A stretch of DNA of 64,000 nt from Phoronis australis (GCA_002633005.1 NMRA01000002.1:1767023-1831022), one strand, 5' to 3'; shown: positions 47,014-60,294, counted from the first letter of the stretch. Made by a program: numbers and translations. Notes: generated by a model not told the origin, from the sequence alone.

Positions 47014-49480
47014 AAAATAATTTTGGAGTTCAATTTCGGACGCTTATCAAAACTGATAACTTTAAGAACTCGATCCTACCCAAAATGCACTGTCTGTTCT
47101 GACTATAAAACTAGTTATGTCCGTTAACTGTATACGGAGATATCGTCATATCGTGGAAGCGAAGCACAAGGTCGTACGAGGCTTTCATTCACGAGCATCC
47201 TGTGTACCTGACGGACCCGGCCAGGATCGGTGGATCACATGTCCAGACGGCAACAAATCATACGTAATACCCTAGCGTTAGTATTTTTGGGAGTTTCGTA
47301 AAAAACAGAGAATGTACAACTTTCTGAGAACTCACAACAGTACTAATACCGAGGATTACGTAATACGTTTACCCTGTCATACGTGAGTTCATTAGTTGCA
47401 AAAACACATTAAGCACTAAAATTATGGATGTTAATCTAATCTAGTCACATGTGAAATTAACGCGATGCTGCGTTACGTTAATATCAACTCAAAATCCTAT
47501 TACAGAATATAATCGATGAGCACTGTCCGATCATCGATCACGTGAATGTCTCAAGATTCATATCACTATACTTTCGTACTGTACCATGAATACTTATGCA
47601 AGCCCGTGAGGTAACAGGGGAAATCATGCATTTCTTTGTAACACTCAAAACTGCAACCCATGTCCGTTTTTCGGATACAATTTCGGTAGTTAATTTTCTT
47701 GTGTTTCCTGCCAATCATCTCTTGTGAGAAAATGCCACTTTCTTTACATGTATACAAGGCCTTGGCCGTGTTTTCGAACGAGGGCATACTCGAATACAAG
47801 TTCTCGAAGTTGGTGCGAGTTTTTACGGTACTTGTACAACTTGGTGCCACAAGATTGGCATAAGTTCTCGTAACAACAAAGCTGCTTAGATTCTGTGGGA
47901 TATAAATGTTTTTAGTGGAATTGATTGGATAGTTGGCTTCGTTTACATGCCGTACAACTGACGACACGTGTGGCCCAGGGGACAAAGAGCGAACACGATA
48001 ACTTCGTTTGATATACTGTTTAGATGTAACATAAAAAGTGATTCCAATTTGCGAACATTTGTGTTTGTTTGGTTTATGGAATTAGCCTACACTCGTATTA
48101 CTTGGTGTGTGTGAAAACACGGCTCAAGCTTAAAAAAAACACTCCCGTAGTTTTAGGTTATTTCCATGGAAATGAGAAAGAAAATGACAAATCACGAGTC
48201 TGTGACAATACATATAATTCTTCGAGAGCACATTCAGCGTGTTTTAAACACCATAGGGAAGTTTTGATTTTAGATGCTCTATACCATTTAAAATAATCGA
48301 CTTGCGACATTGTTTTTTAAATGGTTTTGCATTTGTACTTCCTCCTGTCGTTTTCGGTAGGCCCGATTTCCGTCTGGCGCAGAGTTGATATGTAGCACCA
48401 CATTATTTATACTAAGGTACCAGGTTTATTTATTTAAGTATCTATGATATTGATACCATGTGCCATTTTTTTCAATGTAAAACCAATGTATGTATGGTAT
48501 ATAATATGTACTTTTTGATATTTGTTTTCCTTACTTGAATTGTATTGTATTGCACATTACGGTGGTACTCGATGAAGTGACTTTTGCTATTGCGGCATAT
48601 GTATCCAACTTGTTTTGCATTGTATTTCACTAATTGTTACTAAACGTATTATTTATCTATCTATCTATATACGCAAACGTAACATAAACCAGGCTCCCTA
48701 ACAGCCTTATGTAAAACAGTTTCGCCGCACCATGACAGAAAATGATTTAACCCTAATTCAGAGTATCGCTCAGTAAAAAGCTTACATTTTTGAGAGGGTT
48801 GGACCGCTCCCTATTAAACTCAGGCGATTCCTCAATTTTTATGGTAAAAACCGTTGCTAACATGTCAAGAAATTTTTTGAGGCCAAATGGATGTTGTTAA
48901 TCAAACTAGTTATTTTCAGTTTAGATTGCTTGTAAACAGAACGTGTCTCTTCACTTGTAGTGGCATTAGGCCACTACAGGATAAGGCACCCTGAGATTTC
49001 CATAAGTCGTCTGTGAGGCTGTATTTCGGAAACGTCCATTTTACTCACGAAAGGGGACCCCAGGGAGGTGGGGGCAGTTTTGGGATGTGTTTGGAAACAG
49101 TGATGCAACTTTTCCGGAAACCTGTGCGGCAGCCTGAAGCGGGATCATTCAGCTATAGTCGTAAAAGGAAGGTTTCACCATGTCGACATTTTGGCTGCTA
49201 GAAGAGAGACATGGCTACGTTTCTGTCGATTCGTGACCAACAAGACACGTTTTGAAGGTTGTCTACTCTAAAATTATGAATTGTTTGACATATCTTGATC
49301 TTGTCCGCATTTTGTATTTACCAGACATGCAAAACGATTCCGAAAGAGCCCTCATGGTGGCTTTTTCGAATCGTCTCAGTCTTCTGAAAAAGTCCCCACA
49401 ATTATTTTTCTCTTGATAGGGACTGTTTCCGTCATACCTGTAACCTTAGACTATTATTAGGTTCATGATGTTTGGCGTAC
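47014..49480. other. No gene supported
   Basis: A 139-codon reverse frame (47566-47985) begins with TTG and has no recognised motif. TATC repeats occur near 48650. Confidence 0.4.
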
Positions 49481-49758
49481 CTGATGTGTCCTAGACTGGC
49501 AACTAGAAGAAATATAGTGAAGCCATGTGCCAGCGCCGCACTAACCACTCCACCAGTGCTGCCGATGGACATGCCGCCAATAAACACAAACATGAGTAGA
49601 CCAAACGCTTCAGCTAAGCATGGTCGGATAACGACAGCAAATATGCCTTCTTCGTCTTCCGAGCCGCTGGCGACTTTCGACATAAACTTGCCTTGGGGCC
49701 GTCTCATGTCAGTGTCGGTGGCGTTTTCCGTTTTTGAAATATCCGTTAACTCTGCCAT
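49481..49758 (-). CDS. Aquaporin-8-like first exon 1b (second copy)
   Basis: It starts at ATG in a good context (MAELTDISKTENATDTDM). The N-terminus is longer and different from exon 1a; the TM1-TM2 block is nearly the same: [17 protein letters not shown] and [16 protein letters not shown]. It ends at CAG/gtacgc at the same codon and phase as exon 1a (GHI then AG/). In place of Cys48 of exon 1a it has Gly62; the PC cysteine is kept (Cys47), as is the filter His (His78). I found no exon 2-4 copies between 35.3 and 49.4 kb. It could be an alternative first exon splicing to 32288 over about 17 kb, or a partial duplicate. The frame stays open upstream to about 50028 without another ATG. Confidence 0.85.
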
Positions 49759-50289
49759 TCCAGATGTTTTGATTCCTCGTTTTGGAATGCGTCTGGTAAA
49801 TCCTCGAACTGTTTGTGGTCCGTGGTAAATGCAAAGCGCTCTTGCAACAGAAAACGAGCTCAGACGAATCGGACAAGTCCGTGGATCGGCTCTGCGTTCA
49901 CACTGGTCGATTGTTTCAAATGCGCTATGAGGCGCTTGCAGGACAGCGCATAATTTATATGTCTGATTGTAGGTCTGTGTTGTTTTGATACATTCGATAC
50001 TTATACGGAACCTTCCGGGGGCACACACTTAACCGCCACAACTGATACGGCATGCCAGTAAAATTTGGTGTTCCCGATTACGACAGCAACATTGTAGAAT
50101 ACATTGCTTATATTTAAAGCTGTGTTTTGCTCTGTTTAGTCAGTTAAAGGACGAAAATCGAGTTTGTTCTTTTGCTTCCATACAATCGTTCTCGTAGTAT
50201 TCTTTAAGGTTATTTAAGAATCGTAATAATCGACCTCAACTCTTAAGTCAAATATCGAAAAAAAACGTTCTATTTCAACCATTAAAAAT

Positions 50290-50792
50290 AATACATTTTC
50301 TGAAAGGAGAAAGACCAACGATTCTAAAAATACTCTTCTTACTATTGCGTCTTTATTGTTGTCACGTGACCACGTTTTTAAGTCAAATTTTCATTTTCAA
50401 GAAAGGTACGTTCATAGCAAAATGACCCCTTCCCGTCGATTTTGCTATTTTTTTTTTTAATGAAAACTTCACGTTATGTCTCAAAGACGCTGTCAGGATT
50501 TTAATATGCCTAGTTTTCGGGTACAAAATTGTCTTGTGTTTTGCAAGTAGATTTGGCATAAAACCTGAACTAAGTGAATAATTAAAAGTCCCTAACACCG
50601 TTTTTGAGACGTGAAGTCAAGTTTTCATTTAAAAAGTTTTAGTAAAATCGGCTGTGGGGGTTATTTTGCTATGAATGTACTTTTCTTGCACATGTAAATT
50701 TGACTTAAAAACGTGGTCACCTGACAATAACGAAGACACAATGAAACATATTTTCAGAATCCTGGCTCTTTCTCCTTTCAGAAAATATGTAC
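50290..50792. repeat. Foldback element built from two inverted family A ends
   Basis: The left arm (50290-50440) and right arm (50640-50792) are inverted copies over about 150 bp. Both carry ttttctgaaaggagaaag, gtgaccacgtttttaagtca and catagcaaaat. The core relates to repeat family A. Confidence 0.75.
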
Positions 50793-52354
50793 TAATAATG
50801 GTTGGCAATGTATATTTTTTCTACATTTGACTTTGATTTGAGGTCGTTTATCAAGGTCCTAGATAACTTTAATGTGACAGGGTTATATATGCGTTATCAA
50901 CAAGAACAACGAAACCATCAGCGACACTGAAAAAAGGCATCAGAGTTTATTGAGCTTGGACAGCCTACAATTGCGAATTCAAAAATGACGCATGCGCGCA
51001 TTGAATGACCTGAGCTGGACTATTGTGAGAATGGTTATACGAGAGTAAAAGACTTAATTCGTTTTTCGTTTTCAGCCAGCTGACCAAGACGAAATGCAGC
51101 TTCAAATGTCGTTCATATGTTTGTTTAATGTTACAACAATGATAAACAGCAGCACACTCTAGCCACAACACGGGATATGCATAGGAGTAACATTTTAAAA
51201 GAAATGAAACGACCAAAACTTATTACGGTTATATACAAATTCGCGTACATATGCAATGTTTGACGTTTTGCTAAATGTCAAAATGTCAACCAACTCTAAA
51301 ACCACTAAATGGTTCTATAGCAAAGTGCAGTGCATGATATTCGGTGAAGAAACGTGAGTGACGACACTTAAAGACTACTGAAGCACGCGTTCCGTAGAAC
51401 CAGAATCTCTCGAAACGCAAGAACATGCCGCGAGACTTGGCGATAGAATAATAAGGTCATATTTTACCCGAAATTGCTTCCGCTGCCTGCCACCTAGTGT
51501 GCCGCACCTCCATAGAAATGTGAAAGCATTTTTAGGGTATCATCAAATGAATTCGGTGGTTCGAGACGCGTGCCCCCTCTTAGCAGTCGTCCCATAACTC
51601 GACCGAAGCTTCAGTTATGCTTGCCATTTTCGCAAGTTTTGTAAGGAGTTATTGAACGTGAAAAAATTTGCAATGTTGCGATGAATCCCCGGAACCAACT
51701 TTTCCGATGGTCTGGGTATGTAACTAAGGGTTCAAAAGCCAGGTCTTTGGTTCATTTCCGATTATCGCCGTGTCAAACATTCTATGCCTTTAACAATTCG
51801 ACTACTTGTCCAACCAGCAGACTCCCAGTCGAAGATTTTAGGAACTACCAAAGGGTGAACGATGATCGTCTGTTCAGTTCGAACCGACTGATCCTTGCTT
51901 GTTTGAAACTGAACCGTTGAGCCGAGCCACCAATGCTACTGACACCATCGTTACACCANNNCCCCCCCCCCCCCTCCTTCCCAAACAATTTGTGCTTGTC
52001 AGTAAGATAGCGTCAGGAATGAATTCTTCGGAATTGTCGCGATTTTACATTTTAAGTTGCCGAAACACAACGGCAGGACAGCATGAACAAACTTTACAAA
52101 ACACCCACTCTACACATTGCTTACATCAACTCTTTATTGTCTTATGAAATCAAAATGATAAATGGTATGGTGTATTCAGTTATTTGTGGATTTAGGTTTT
52201 TAGAGCTCGTTATTGAAAACAATTTCATGGGATGAATTATAATACTCATTTGAAAATTATTTGATTAGACTAGTGGAATGTACACGGCAATCGTTTTAAG
52301 CAAGGCCCTAATCAAATTTTAACGTTTACGCAATTTCCCAAGATACAATGCGGG
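50793..52354. other. Intergenic with assembly gap
   Basis: No gene is seen. Three N at 51959-51961 are followed by a poly-C run, suggesting a hard-to-sequence tract. A GCGTTCCGTAGA repeat piece lies at 51385-51445. Confidence 0.5.
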
Positions 52355-52894
52355 GTGTCATTACGTAAATACAGTTATAACCAATGTGAACAGTCACTTG
52401 AACATTATCACTTTTATCGTGAATGTCGACTATCAGTGTTAAGATTTCTAAATAGTAAACAAGGGGGCTTGTCCCTACAACCTCAACAAATACAACAATC
52501 TTATAGGACCTTAATCTCCCAAGGTTTAATGTTTACATCAAATCTTCATCACCGGGGGACCACTTCAATTTTCTACTTTGTAGTCACTCACAGGTACTAT
52601 CTTATAATGTCAAGTGGAAGTTTGATTTGTACACGAAGTGCGAAACACTTTTGGGACAAAAAAAGGCCTGCTCAGTACATTTTCACATCGACGTGTACAA
52701 GAAGGATTCGCATGGCAAAACAAAAGCACACCCACAAGTTCCTGTCTGTTATTACTTATGTAACGAGGTATAAAGCTCGATATGATGCCCAGGTAGTCAC
52801 ACAGTCTCTGTCGGTTGATTGGGCGGTATTTTTGAGAGATCGCAGTGTCGATGGGAGGAATATAATTCAGAATGCACTCGGTTCAGATCCTTAA
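52355..52894 (+). other. Unassigned 179-codon open frame
   Basis: The longest open frame outside the recognised exons. It begins with GTG, and its first ATG codons are internal. The composition (many Tyr, His, Ser, Cys) and the lack of any motif I recognise make a chance frame or a decayed element as likely as a gene. Confidence 0.2.
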
Positions 52895-55484
52895 CGTAAT
52901 GCGTCACGACCAAGCATACACAATACACAATTTTACAAATTACAATAGACACGTCTGGCAAATTTTTTTTAAAAACATAGATTCGAATTTTATTGTTTTC
53001 TTACTTCATTGTTCTAGTCGGCTCTGCACAAAATCGTCTGGGCGCATAGAAATTTTTAACAATTTTTAAGGTTTTGCGAGTAAGGGTCTTATCATACTGG
53101 TCAAACCCCATCCCGAACACCTCGGATGTTTTCGTTTCTTCCCTCGGAGGTGAACTTCATCTGCGTGCGTGCGATCAATCATGGTCAAAAGTGGAAAATT
53201 TTCGTTCTTCCCTGTACCGTTGACTGATACACCTGATGGTGCAAATACTTGACCCAGACAAAAAGTTCAGAAAACAGATGGTTGGCCGCCGTTTACGAAT
53301 TCTGCACCCGGGCAAAAGTGACAAGCGCAAAAACGCACATGTTAATCGAGTTGGACCGCTAAGAACGAGTGAATTCAGTTGCACTGATGCAATGTACAAA
53401 CTTTTTCATAATGACTTCTGTCGACGACTTGAACCGTGGGATTTTTAACACAGATCATACTTGTGTGCATAGCGGAGCAAATTACCAGCACGCGGCCGCT
53501 TTCAAGTTATGCTGAATCCATTTCGAAACACCGCATTAAAAATAAGTTTACTCAATAAAACAGCGGTGACGATTAATAATCTCTTTTTGTGAAGAGTTTC
53601 AGAGTAGATATAATCACAAGTCGAGTTTAACTTAAAGTGGCATAGAACGTGAAAAAAGACTAAATTGCATCATTCAAAGTGGAACTCTGCCACTGAAACA
53701 GAAGTCGGACTGTTTGTTCATCTCGTCGTCACTTCGTCGATTTTGCTCCCACTCGGCAAACTTGCATCTCTCTTATTTGGTATGGCAAGACATAGACGTA
53801 GCACATTTCCTTTGTATGGCAAATGTGACTTTTGAAAACAATGGCGAATTTAAGCAGCAGCATACGCGCATATGTGTTATTAGGCGAGGAGAATTTGAGA
53901 ACTGTATTGAGATGAAAGCGTTTATATTTCGTCTGTGTTTCAAAAATAGTGGATATGACGATGTTTTTTAGAAACTCTTGCTATATGTAAAGTAAATAAC
54001 TCTCACGTTAGCATCCCCCTGAAGCAGATTCGCCTCGATTTGTTTAAAAGTTGTTTTTTTCAAGTTTGCGCGTTCCATGCCTCTAACAGCAGATCGAACG
54101 AACGCCTCAGCTACACCGAGGGGCTCCACCTGGTGGTTGCTTCGCTGGGCTGTGTTATTCTAACGAGAAAACGTATAATTCACAAACGTGTAGATTTGAT
54201 ACTGTAAAAAACGAAAAAAATTTTTGGAAAAATAAATATTAGTTTATTTATCAAGACTTGTTTTGCTTGGGACGGCAAAGTACAACCAACTCAGAGTGAT
54301 TGATTTTTTACCATGGGGTAAGCTAAAGCTTTGTTTTCACAAGTGTGTAATGCTTGCGTATCTCGATAAGCGATGACTTTTCTTGTTTGCATAGGCCTAT
54401 GTCAGCAATAAAGAGGGTTTGTCAAAAAACTACAAAGTAGTCGTTGTTTTACGATATAGACAAATTTATAATCATGTGAAATTTATTTCTGGTTTCAAAT
54501 AACAATTTCTGAATTTGAAAGTGTTGATTTCTCATTGTAATTTATTATAGCGTAAAATAAAGGCACGCGATACCAACAGTCAACGTTTGCAAGTAAGCTC
54601 AAAATAAGAACCAAACATGAACACTATTCAGTCAATCTCAAAACAGTTTATAATTGTAAGAAGAAACTGTTCGTGTTAGTTCAGTCACATCAATTAAACA
54701 ACAAAATCGCCATCTAGGGAAATGCAGCGGTGCATTAATTTTATTATTTCAGACATTGGTGTGCTTCTGAGTCAAACTGAACTTTCTTATGTGATATTGT
54801 TCAACTAAAATAACTTAAACATATGTGATGCTGTTGAACTAAAACAGCTCAAAAACTAAGTCGGTGATCTCTTTTAACGGTCTAACCTTTCAAGTGTTAA
54901 AAAGCCGAAATTCAAAAAATCAAGGTACTCAAAATCGAGAAAATTTTTTTACTGGATAATACAATTACAATTACAACTGAGTGTGTACGGATGGCATTAG
55001 GTTTTTGAAAAAGATTTCAATCCTTAATTCAAATGGAGGGAATTTTTCATTTAAGTTTCATATTTTTGCAAGAGTTGCCTCTGTTTACGCGGCTCTAATG
55101 AAAAAAAATTCGGTGTCGTCCACTACTTTGTACATTTGTAGTTAAATGCACAAACGAAAATAAAAAATACACAAATTTAAAAATTCAACTGGTCAATCCC
55201 CTAGCGTCTTAGACCGTTTAATCTACAAGTACATCTCAACAAGTAAGGATTCATAAGTGCACAGCCAAACCTTACCGTGAATTCGGTAAATGTTAGCCAT
55301 TGCGGCATTGAAAACTTACATGTTGTTAGTGGATGATACTGTGAGGACGCAGATAAATACACCTAGCTGTCATTAAGGGTCGGTATAGATAGTTATCATA
55401 TTGACGTCTGAGTCATTGAAACACCATGATTTTCTTTGTGCTCATCATATATGTCAGTCATAATGAGACCAGAACTCTTCCAAA
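52895..55484. other. No gene seen
   Basis: AT-rich with short frames; nothing recognised. Confidence 0.45.
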
Positions 55485-55975
55485 CAGTCGCAACGACCCC
55501 AGCACCCTTACCGACAACCACAATGACCCTGGCCCCCTTACAGACATCACCATGACCTCACCGGTCTCACAGACTTTCACAATGGCCCCGACTGTTTTAG
55601 AGATATTCACCATGACACCGACGCTCTTACAGATAGTCACCATGACCCCAGCGCTCTTACAGATCTTCACATTAAACCCGACTCTCTTAGAGATATTTTC
55701 ACTCATTCAGACACCCTTATAGTTCTTCACAATGACCCCGACGCTCTTACAGTCATTAACAATGACCCCAGCGTTCTTACAGATATTCACAATGACCCCA
55801 GCACCCTTACAGACAATTACAATGACCCCAACACTCTTGCAGATTATCACAATGACCCCAACACTCTTTATAGACTATCACCGTGACCTCAGCACCCTTA
55901 CAGATATTCACGATGCCCCCAGTAGTCTTATAGACATTCACAACGACCCCAGCGCCCTGTAAGATTATCATAATG
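55485..55975. repeat. 30-bp minisatellite, about 16 copies
   Basis: The unit resembles acaatgaccccagcactctt followed by acagatattc. The period of 30 keeps one frame open across many units on + (repeats of MTPTLLQI) and also on -. There is no splice-bounded or initiator-supported gene, so the open frames are a by-product of the period. Confidence 0.9.
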
Positions 55976-58177
55976 GCCCTGCACCTTTCAGGCCTTGAAG
56001 CGTGAAGACGAAGAAATTCTTCTATTGTGCTTGTATTACAAGTGCAATCAAAAAAGCAAAGAAAGCACCAATGGGGGTTCCGGCTTTTGAACCAAAACGT
56101 CTAGCAATGTGTGTCGTGACGCATTTTCAATAAGGAAACCCTAGGACCAGTATTACTCCCAGGGAAACCTCATCACTGACTTCATCATAACGAATACTTC
56201 CGTTGCGCGTAGTCAAGAGCTACAACACTATGACTTCCAAAGTAAACGCATAGCAGATTATATGGTTACGCTTCACGTATTACGAACAAATGGAAACGTA
56301 TCTTATTTTATCACGAAAACGATTTATACGCAAGAAAACAGCATTTAGCTTATCGTAGATAATGCGTTTTGCAGACAACGTCCACTTTATGAAATTTCTT
56401 CATACCACATTGCGACTCAACAAATAATAACTCTTCAACAAGTAGGGCAGTATTTCAAAGATTTCTTGAAGATACCATTTGTTTCTGAATGTTCAGTCCG
56501 ATCAATAGAGAAAGTATAGTAAAATTACGCTTAAACGCGGAAATTTCGGGCGTTACAAGACCAATGTCTTTAAGCATTTTCTGTAACTAATTTTGTAAGC
56601 TCTTTAAATTGAAAGTTCGGTGCCATTCAGCAGTGTCGGCAGCGGCCACCCTCATTTTAAATATCACAATAAAAAGAAAAGTGTCAGCAATAATGTTTTG
56701 GCGAACCACTGAAAATTGTTTATTTATTTGTTTAATATTTTAGATTCAAAACTAACAGCTCTTTTCACTTTGAAATTGATCAACATCATGTTCAAAGAGC
56801 ATCATTTACTAAACTGGTTTGCATTAAAATTCGTTTCATTACGTTTGAAACCAAAATGCAGTTATAAAGAAAAAGTGTTTTTAAAGAAAATCTGAACATT
56901 TCTACGTGGCTGTCCATTACAACACTCCATAAATTACACACAACTAGTAACGCCTAAACAATTTAATATTTGAAAATGTTTAAAAAAACTTGAAAGCTAC
57001 TTGTCAAGTAATTGAAATCTGGAGACATTTGCAGAGACGTTACTGTTTTACCTTAGGGAATGATCATACTGCAGGTTCGCCTAAACAGTTGGTCTGCTTT
57101 AAATTATCATATCTTGTAAAAGGAGTCGGACAGTGGAAGTCGAAAAACATACTCAAGGCCCAGCAAACGGAGGACAAGTCACGACTTGGCACTCAAAGTT
57201 TGGGCTCTTACACTATACCCGGCTCCTCACTTATTCCATTGCGCAAATGTTATTTCCGTTATCACAAAATTAACTAACATCACTAAATAGACAAATTAAA
57301 TGCATTTTCTTGGACTAGATGTCTATAGCAAATCCACACGTGTAGCTTGAGGAATCCAAACAATACGAAACGTGTTTTATGGGATCATTGACATGGCGTG
57401 TTAGATCAATTAACTGGGTTTTGTTTATACTGGTGTTGGCTTTATATTTAACTAAGGGTATGACCTGGTAACCAGCGCGTTTGAACACTAAAGTACACTT
57501 TTCTGCGTGTATGATTACGCGTGATATGTGCGATACGAGTGCTCAGTGGTTCAGTTTTGACAACTTCATTTACCCATACAATGCGTACGTCAGAATCAGC
57601 TGGAACGCGCAAATACACTCGTGTGTTAACTTAGTTCGCGTAGCCATGATGGTACATCCTAACCAAGCTTAGACTACTATTACAACATCGTCATCAATCT
57701 CGTCATTACTTCAATCACCGCCGACATTCCCAAGTATATGCAGTAGATATTTATGGTTGATTTAGAATATCATCAATACTATAATTAACTCTGTCACGTG
57801 TTATTTGAATTATATGCATGTATATGAGCCACTCAGGCAGTTTTTGCACATATCGCTTTAAATATATAGTTTAGATAAGAGAAAGGGTATTTATGGAAGG
57901 AACTATGATGTCTAAGTAGAAATATGTGCTCTTGGAATCCACTGAGGTTAAAAGTCACAATCCGGCGGTTCGGCGGGCCGTTGCACTGAAGCTCCGATAA
58001 ATGAATGACATGGGATGAGACATGTTTAACAGCCTTACGTGGGTGGAGTTAATAGGCAGTGATGGTATCCAGTAGTGCTTTGAAGTTATTTTCATTAAAA
58101 AGTGCATTTGGCCTCTGCACTGTTCCATTCGGATCTGCCTACGTTCCGCCATTTTCAGAGCACTTCCGGCATGTTCA
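55976..58177. other. No gene seen
   Basis: AT-rich with short frames; nothing recognised. Confidence 0.45.
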
Positions 58178-58332
58178 GGCGTGCGTTCAGTAGACGCTAG
58201 GACCTACGCTAGGACCTAGCCAAAAGCTAGGCAAGGTCACGTGCTCCTATTTAAAATACACGGCAATATCACGCGTAATCTCGCAAAGTCTTGCTTTTAA
58301 GCTAGGTCCTAGCGTTACTGTACGGGAGGCTG
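58178..58332. mobile_element. GCTAGGACCTAGC-type MITE
   Basis: Left end gcgttcagtagacgctagga and right end gctaggtcctagcgttactg are inverted copies. The interior has acgtgctcctatttaaaata, as in the 21395 relative. Confidence 0.75.
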
Positions 58333-60214
58333 GTCTAATACCACGGTTCGGGCTTTTGTAGGCAAAACGCAGAAACTCACGGAGTGAGTCACGTTTGACG
58401 GCAATTTTGTGGACTACATGGGAATTAAATGATTGCCTCTTCAATTTAAATTAGTAATTTCGTCGAGATCAGCGTCTCCATTTGCGATGTCCGCCCTCAC
58501 GGCAATTTTGTTTGCTTCGGATTCTGCTTATAGTCTTTGTATTTGCTAGGTATTACCAGTCAGGTCAGACCGTCGAGAGAACAGTAAAAGATAAAATTCG
58601 AATGCACTTTAGTGTTTTGGCTAGCTCCCAAAAATATATCCATAATGTTTTGCAATGTTTTCATGGTTACGCCATTAAATTCGAATTTTCTAGACTGTAG
58701 TGGTTATTTTGACAAACAGCTTCCGACTAAACCACAATCAGAAATACTCTGGGTACGGATTCTACTCTCCGAACTCAGAGTAGACTTTGACTCAGAGTCA
58801 AAATTTAGCCAATCACCTTGCACAATTTAAGTAGAAAAGTTTAAGTAAATTCAAAGCGTGACATGCAATTGGTCCATTTTCGAGCTCAGAGATTTGATCT
58901 CGGGCCCTGCTCCTTATGTCTACATGCTGCACACACTACATCAGGTATATATTTAACATTTCACTTAATTTAAAACTTTGTTTCCCCTTCGCGCGGCTAA
59001 CCGTACGTACATGTAAAATACGTGCGCGACTCTAAATATTTTATTTCAACTTGGCGAAAGATTTGTTCATCTATAAAAAATAAACCAGTGTTTTGCTGAG
59101 AAAATGAGCGTTCCCAAACCAAGAAACAAAGAAAATATAAATTTAAAGAAATTATTTTTGCATACCCACCTTCTCATCTCGGAGAAATGAGGGTAGGACG
59201 AAAAGGATTTTTCAAAATATGCGTAGCAGCTATTCTCTAGTTTCAAGCGTGTAGTGTTTTGAAGACAAAATAATGGCCAAATGGGATTGATTTGAAATAA
59301 CAAACTGTCTTGGAGTACTAGACACGTTATCCTCGGTCACTTTTATGTACTATTTAGACAGTTATAGTCAGTGTGATTTTTATAAAAATTTTTAGTAAAA
59401 TTTAGATCTACAAGATCCAAGATAGCGACCAGACCCCATATTGATATTGCTGACACTCTCGATATGTTTTTGGTCAGCTGCAAAGAAGAAATGACGTTCA
59501 GAGTGTTGATCAATCTAAATTACGTTGTCATAATTACCCACTCGATTTCAATTTTTATGTCGCGATACTCGATGTATGGCTATATAACAACATGATCATT
59601 ACCCAGTTCGAGAGCTTTATAAGTCTGCTGGAGCGAATTTTTACGCAAACACTGAAACGTGAAGACCACAGCCACTCTATTCCGTGAAGATACATCCAAC
59701 CGACCGGTTTGTCAAATTCTTTCTACAAATTTAGCCATAATTTAGGACATCAAACATTCGTGAAATTGACCCAAGTCAGTTGTAGCACCCAGGGACTAAG
59801 GCAATTACGCTTATACGGTATCAGTCGTATGCAGTGGCGCGTTATCCACTAAGATAATTGTACTTCAATTAAGAGCCGTCATAAAATAGGGTCCCTGCCT
59901 CGCAGACATAGAGGGACCTCGAAAGTTGAGTGTACGGGGGGTGGGGGTTGTGGAGACCAAGGGGATGTGAAAATTGCGGGTTCCAGGTTTGTATAGCGGC
60001 CCCGGTAAACCTAAATCCGGCACTGGTCGCGTAATCGTTTATCCAGATGAGGTTTCCGTGGCTTTCACCTGCAAGACAATGACCAAAGGATACAAAAAGA
60101 CACCACGTGACTAGACTTAGATTTTGTCGTCTTTGCTGGTCTTCCCGGCCTCTCGTCTGTTCATGTACGTGTAACCTGTAAGAACTAATGTGCATCATGT
60201 CTTTGAATTTTCAG
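58333..60214. other. Upstream of the CX3C peptide gene
   Basis: Should hold the untranslated first exon and promoter of the peptide gene, which I cannot place. A degenerate tRNA A-box-like sequence occurs on - near 59830-59860. Confidence 0.35.
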
Positions 60215-60294
60215 GCAGCATGTACTTTAAGTCGGCAAGCGTCTTCCTAGTTGTCTTCTTAGCTATTGAACTGGCAAGAGGAAGCCATGAAGAG
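60215..60294 (+). CDS. CX3C peptide exon A (signal peptide)
   Basis: Five untranslated bases, then ATG at 60220 and 25 codons covering the hydrophobic signal and GSHEE. The donor GAG/gtaggt is in phase 0. The upstream acceptor implies at least one non-coding first exon. Confidence 0.7.

Noticed and set aside
47566-47985. 139-codon reverse frame
   Set aside because: It starts with TTG and shows no family motif or splice context; a frame of this length is plausible by chance here.
49759-50028. N-terminal extension of aquaporin exon 1b
   Set aside because: The frame is open but starts at GTG and has no ATG before 49758; more likely 5' UTR.
55485-55975. Regular repeats suggesting a CRISPR array
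   Set aside because: The 30-bp units are contiguous with no unique spacers; this is a minisatellite in a eukaryotic genome.
59790-59870. tRNA-Arg-like A-box on - (tagtggataacgcgcc)
   Set aside because: No B-box or cloverleaf can be completed; at best a decayed SINE head.
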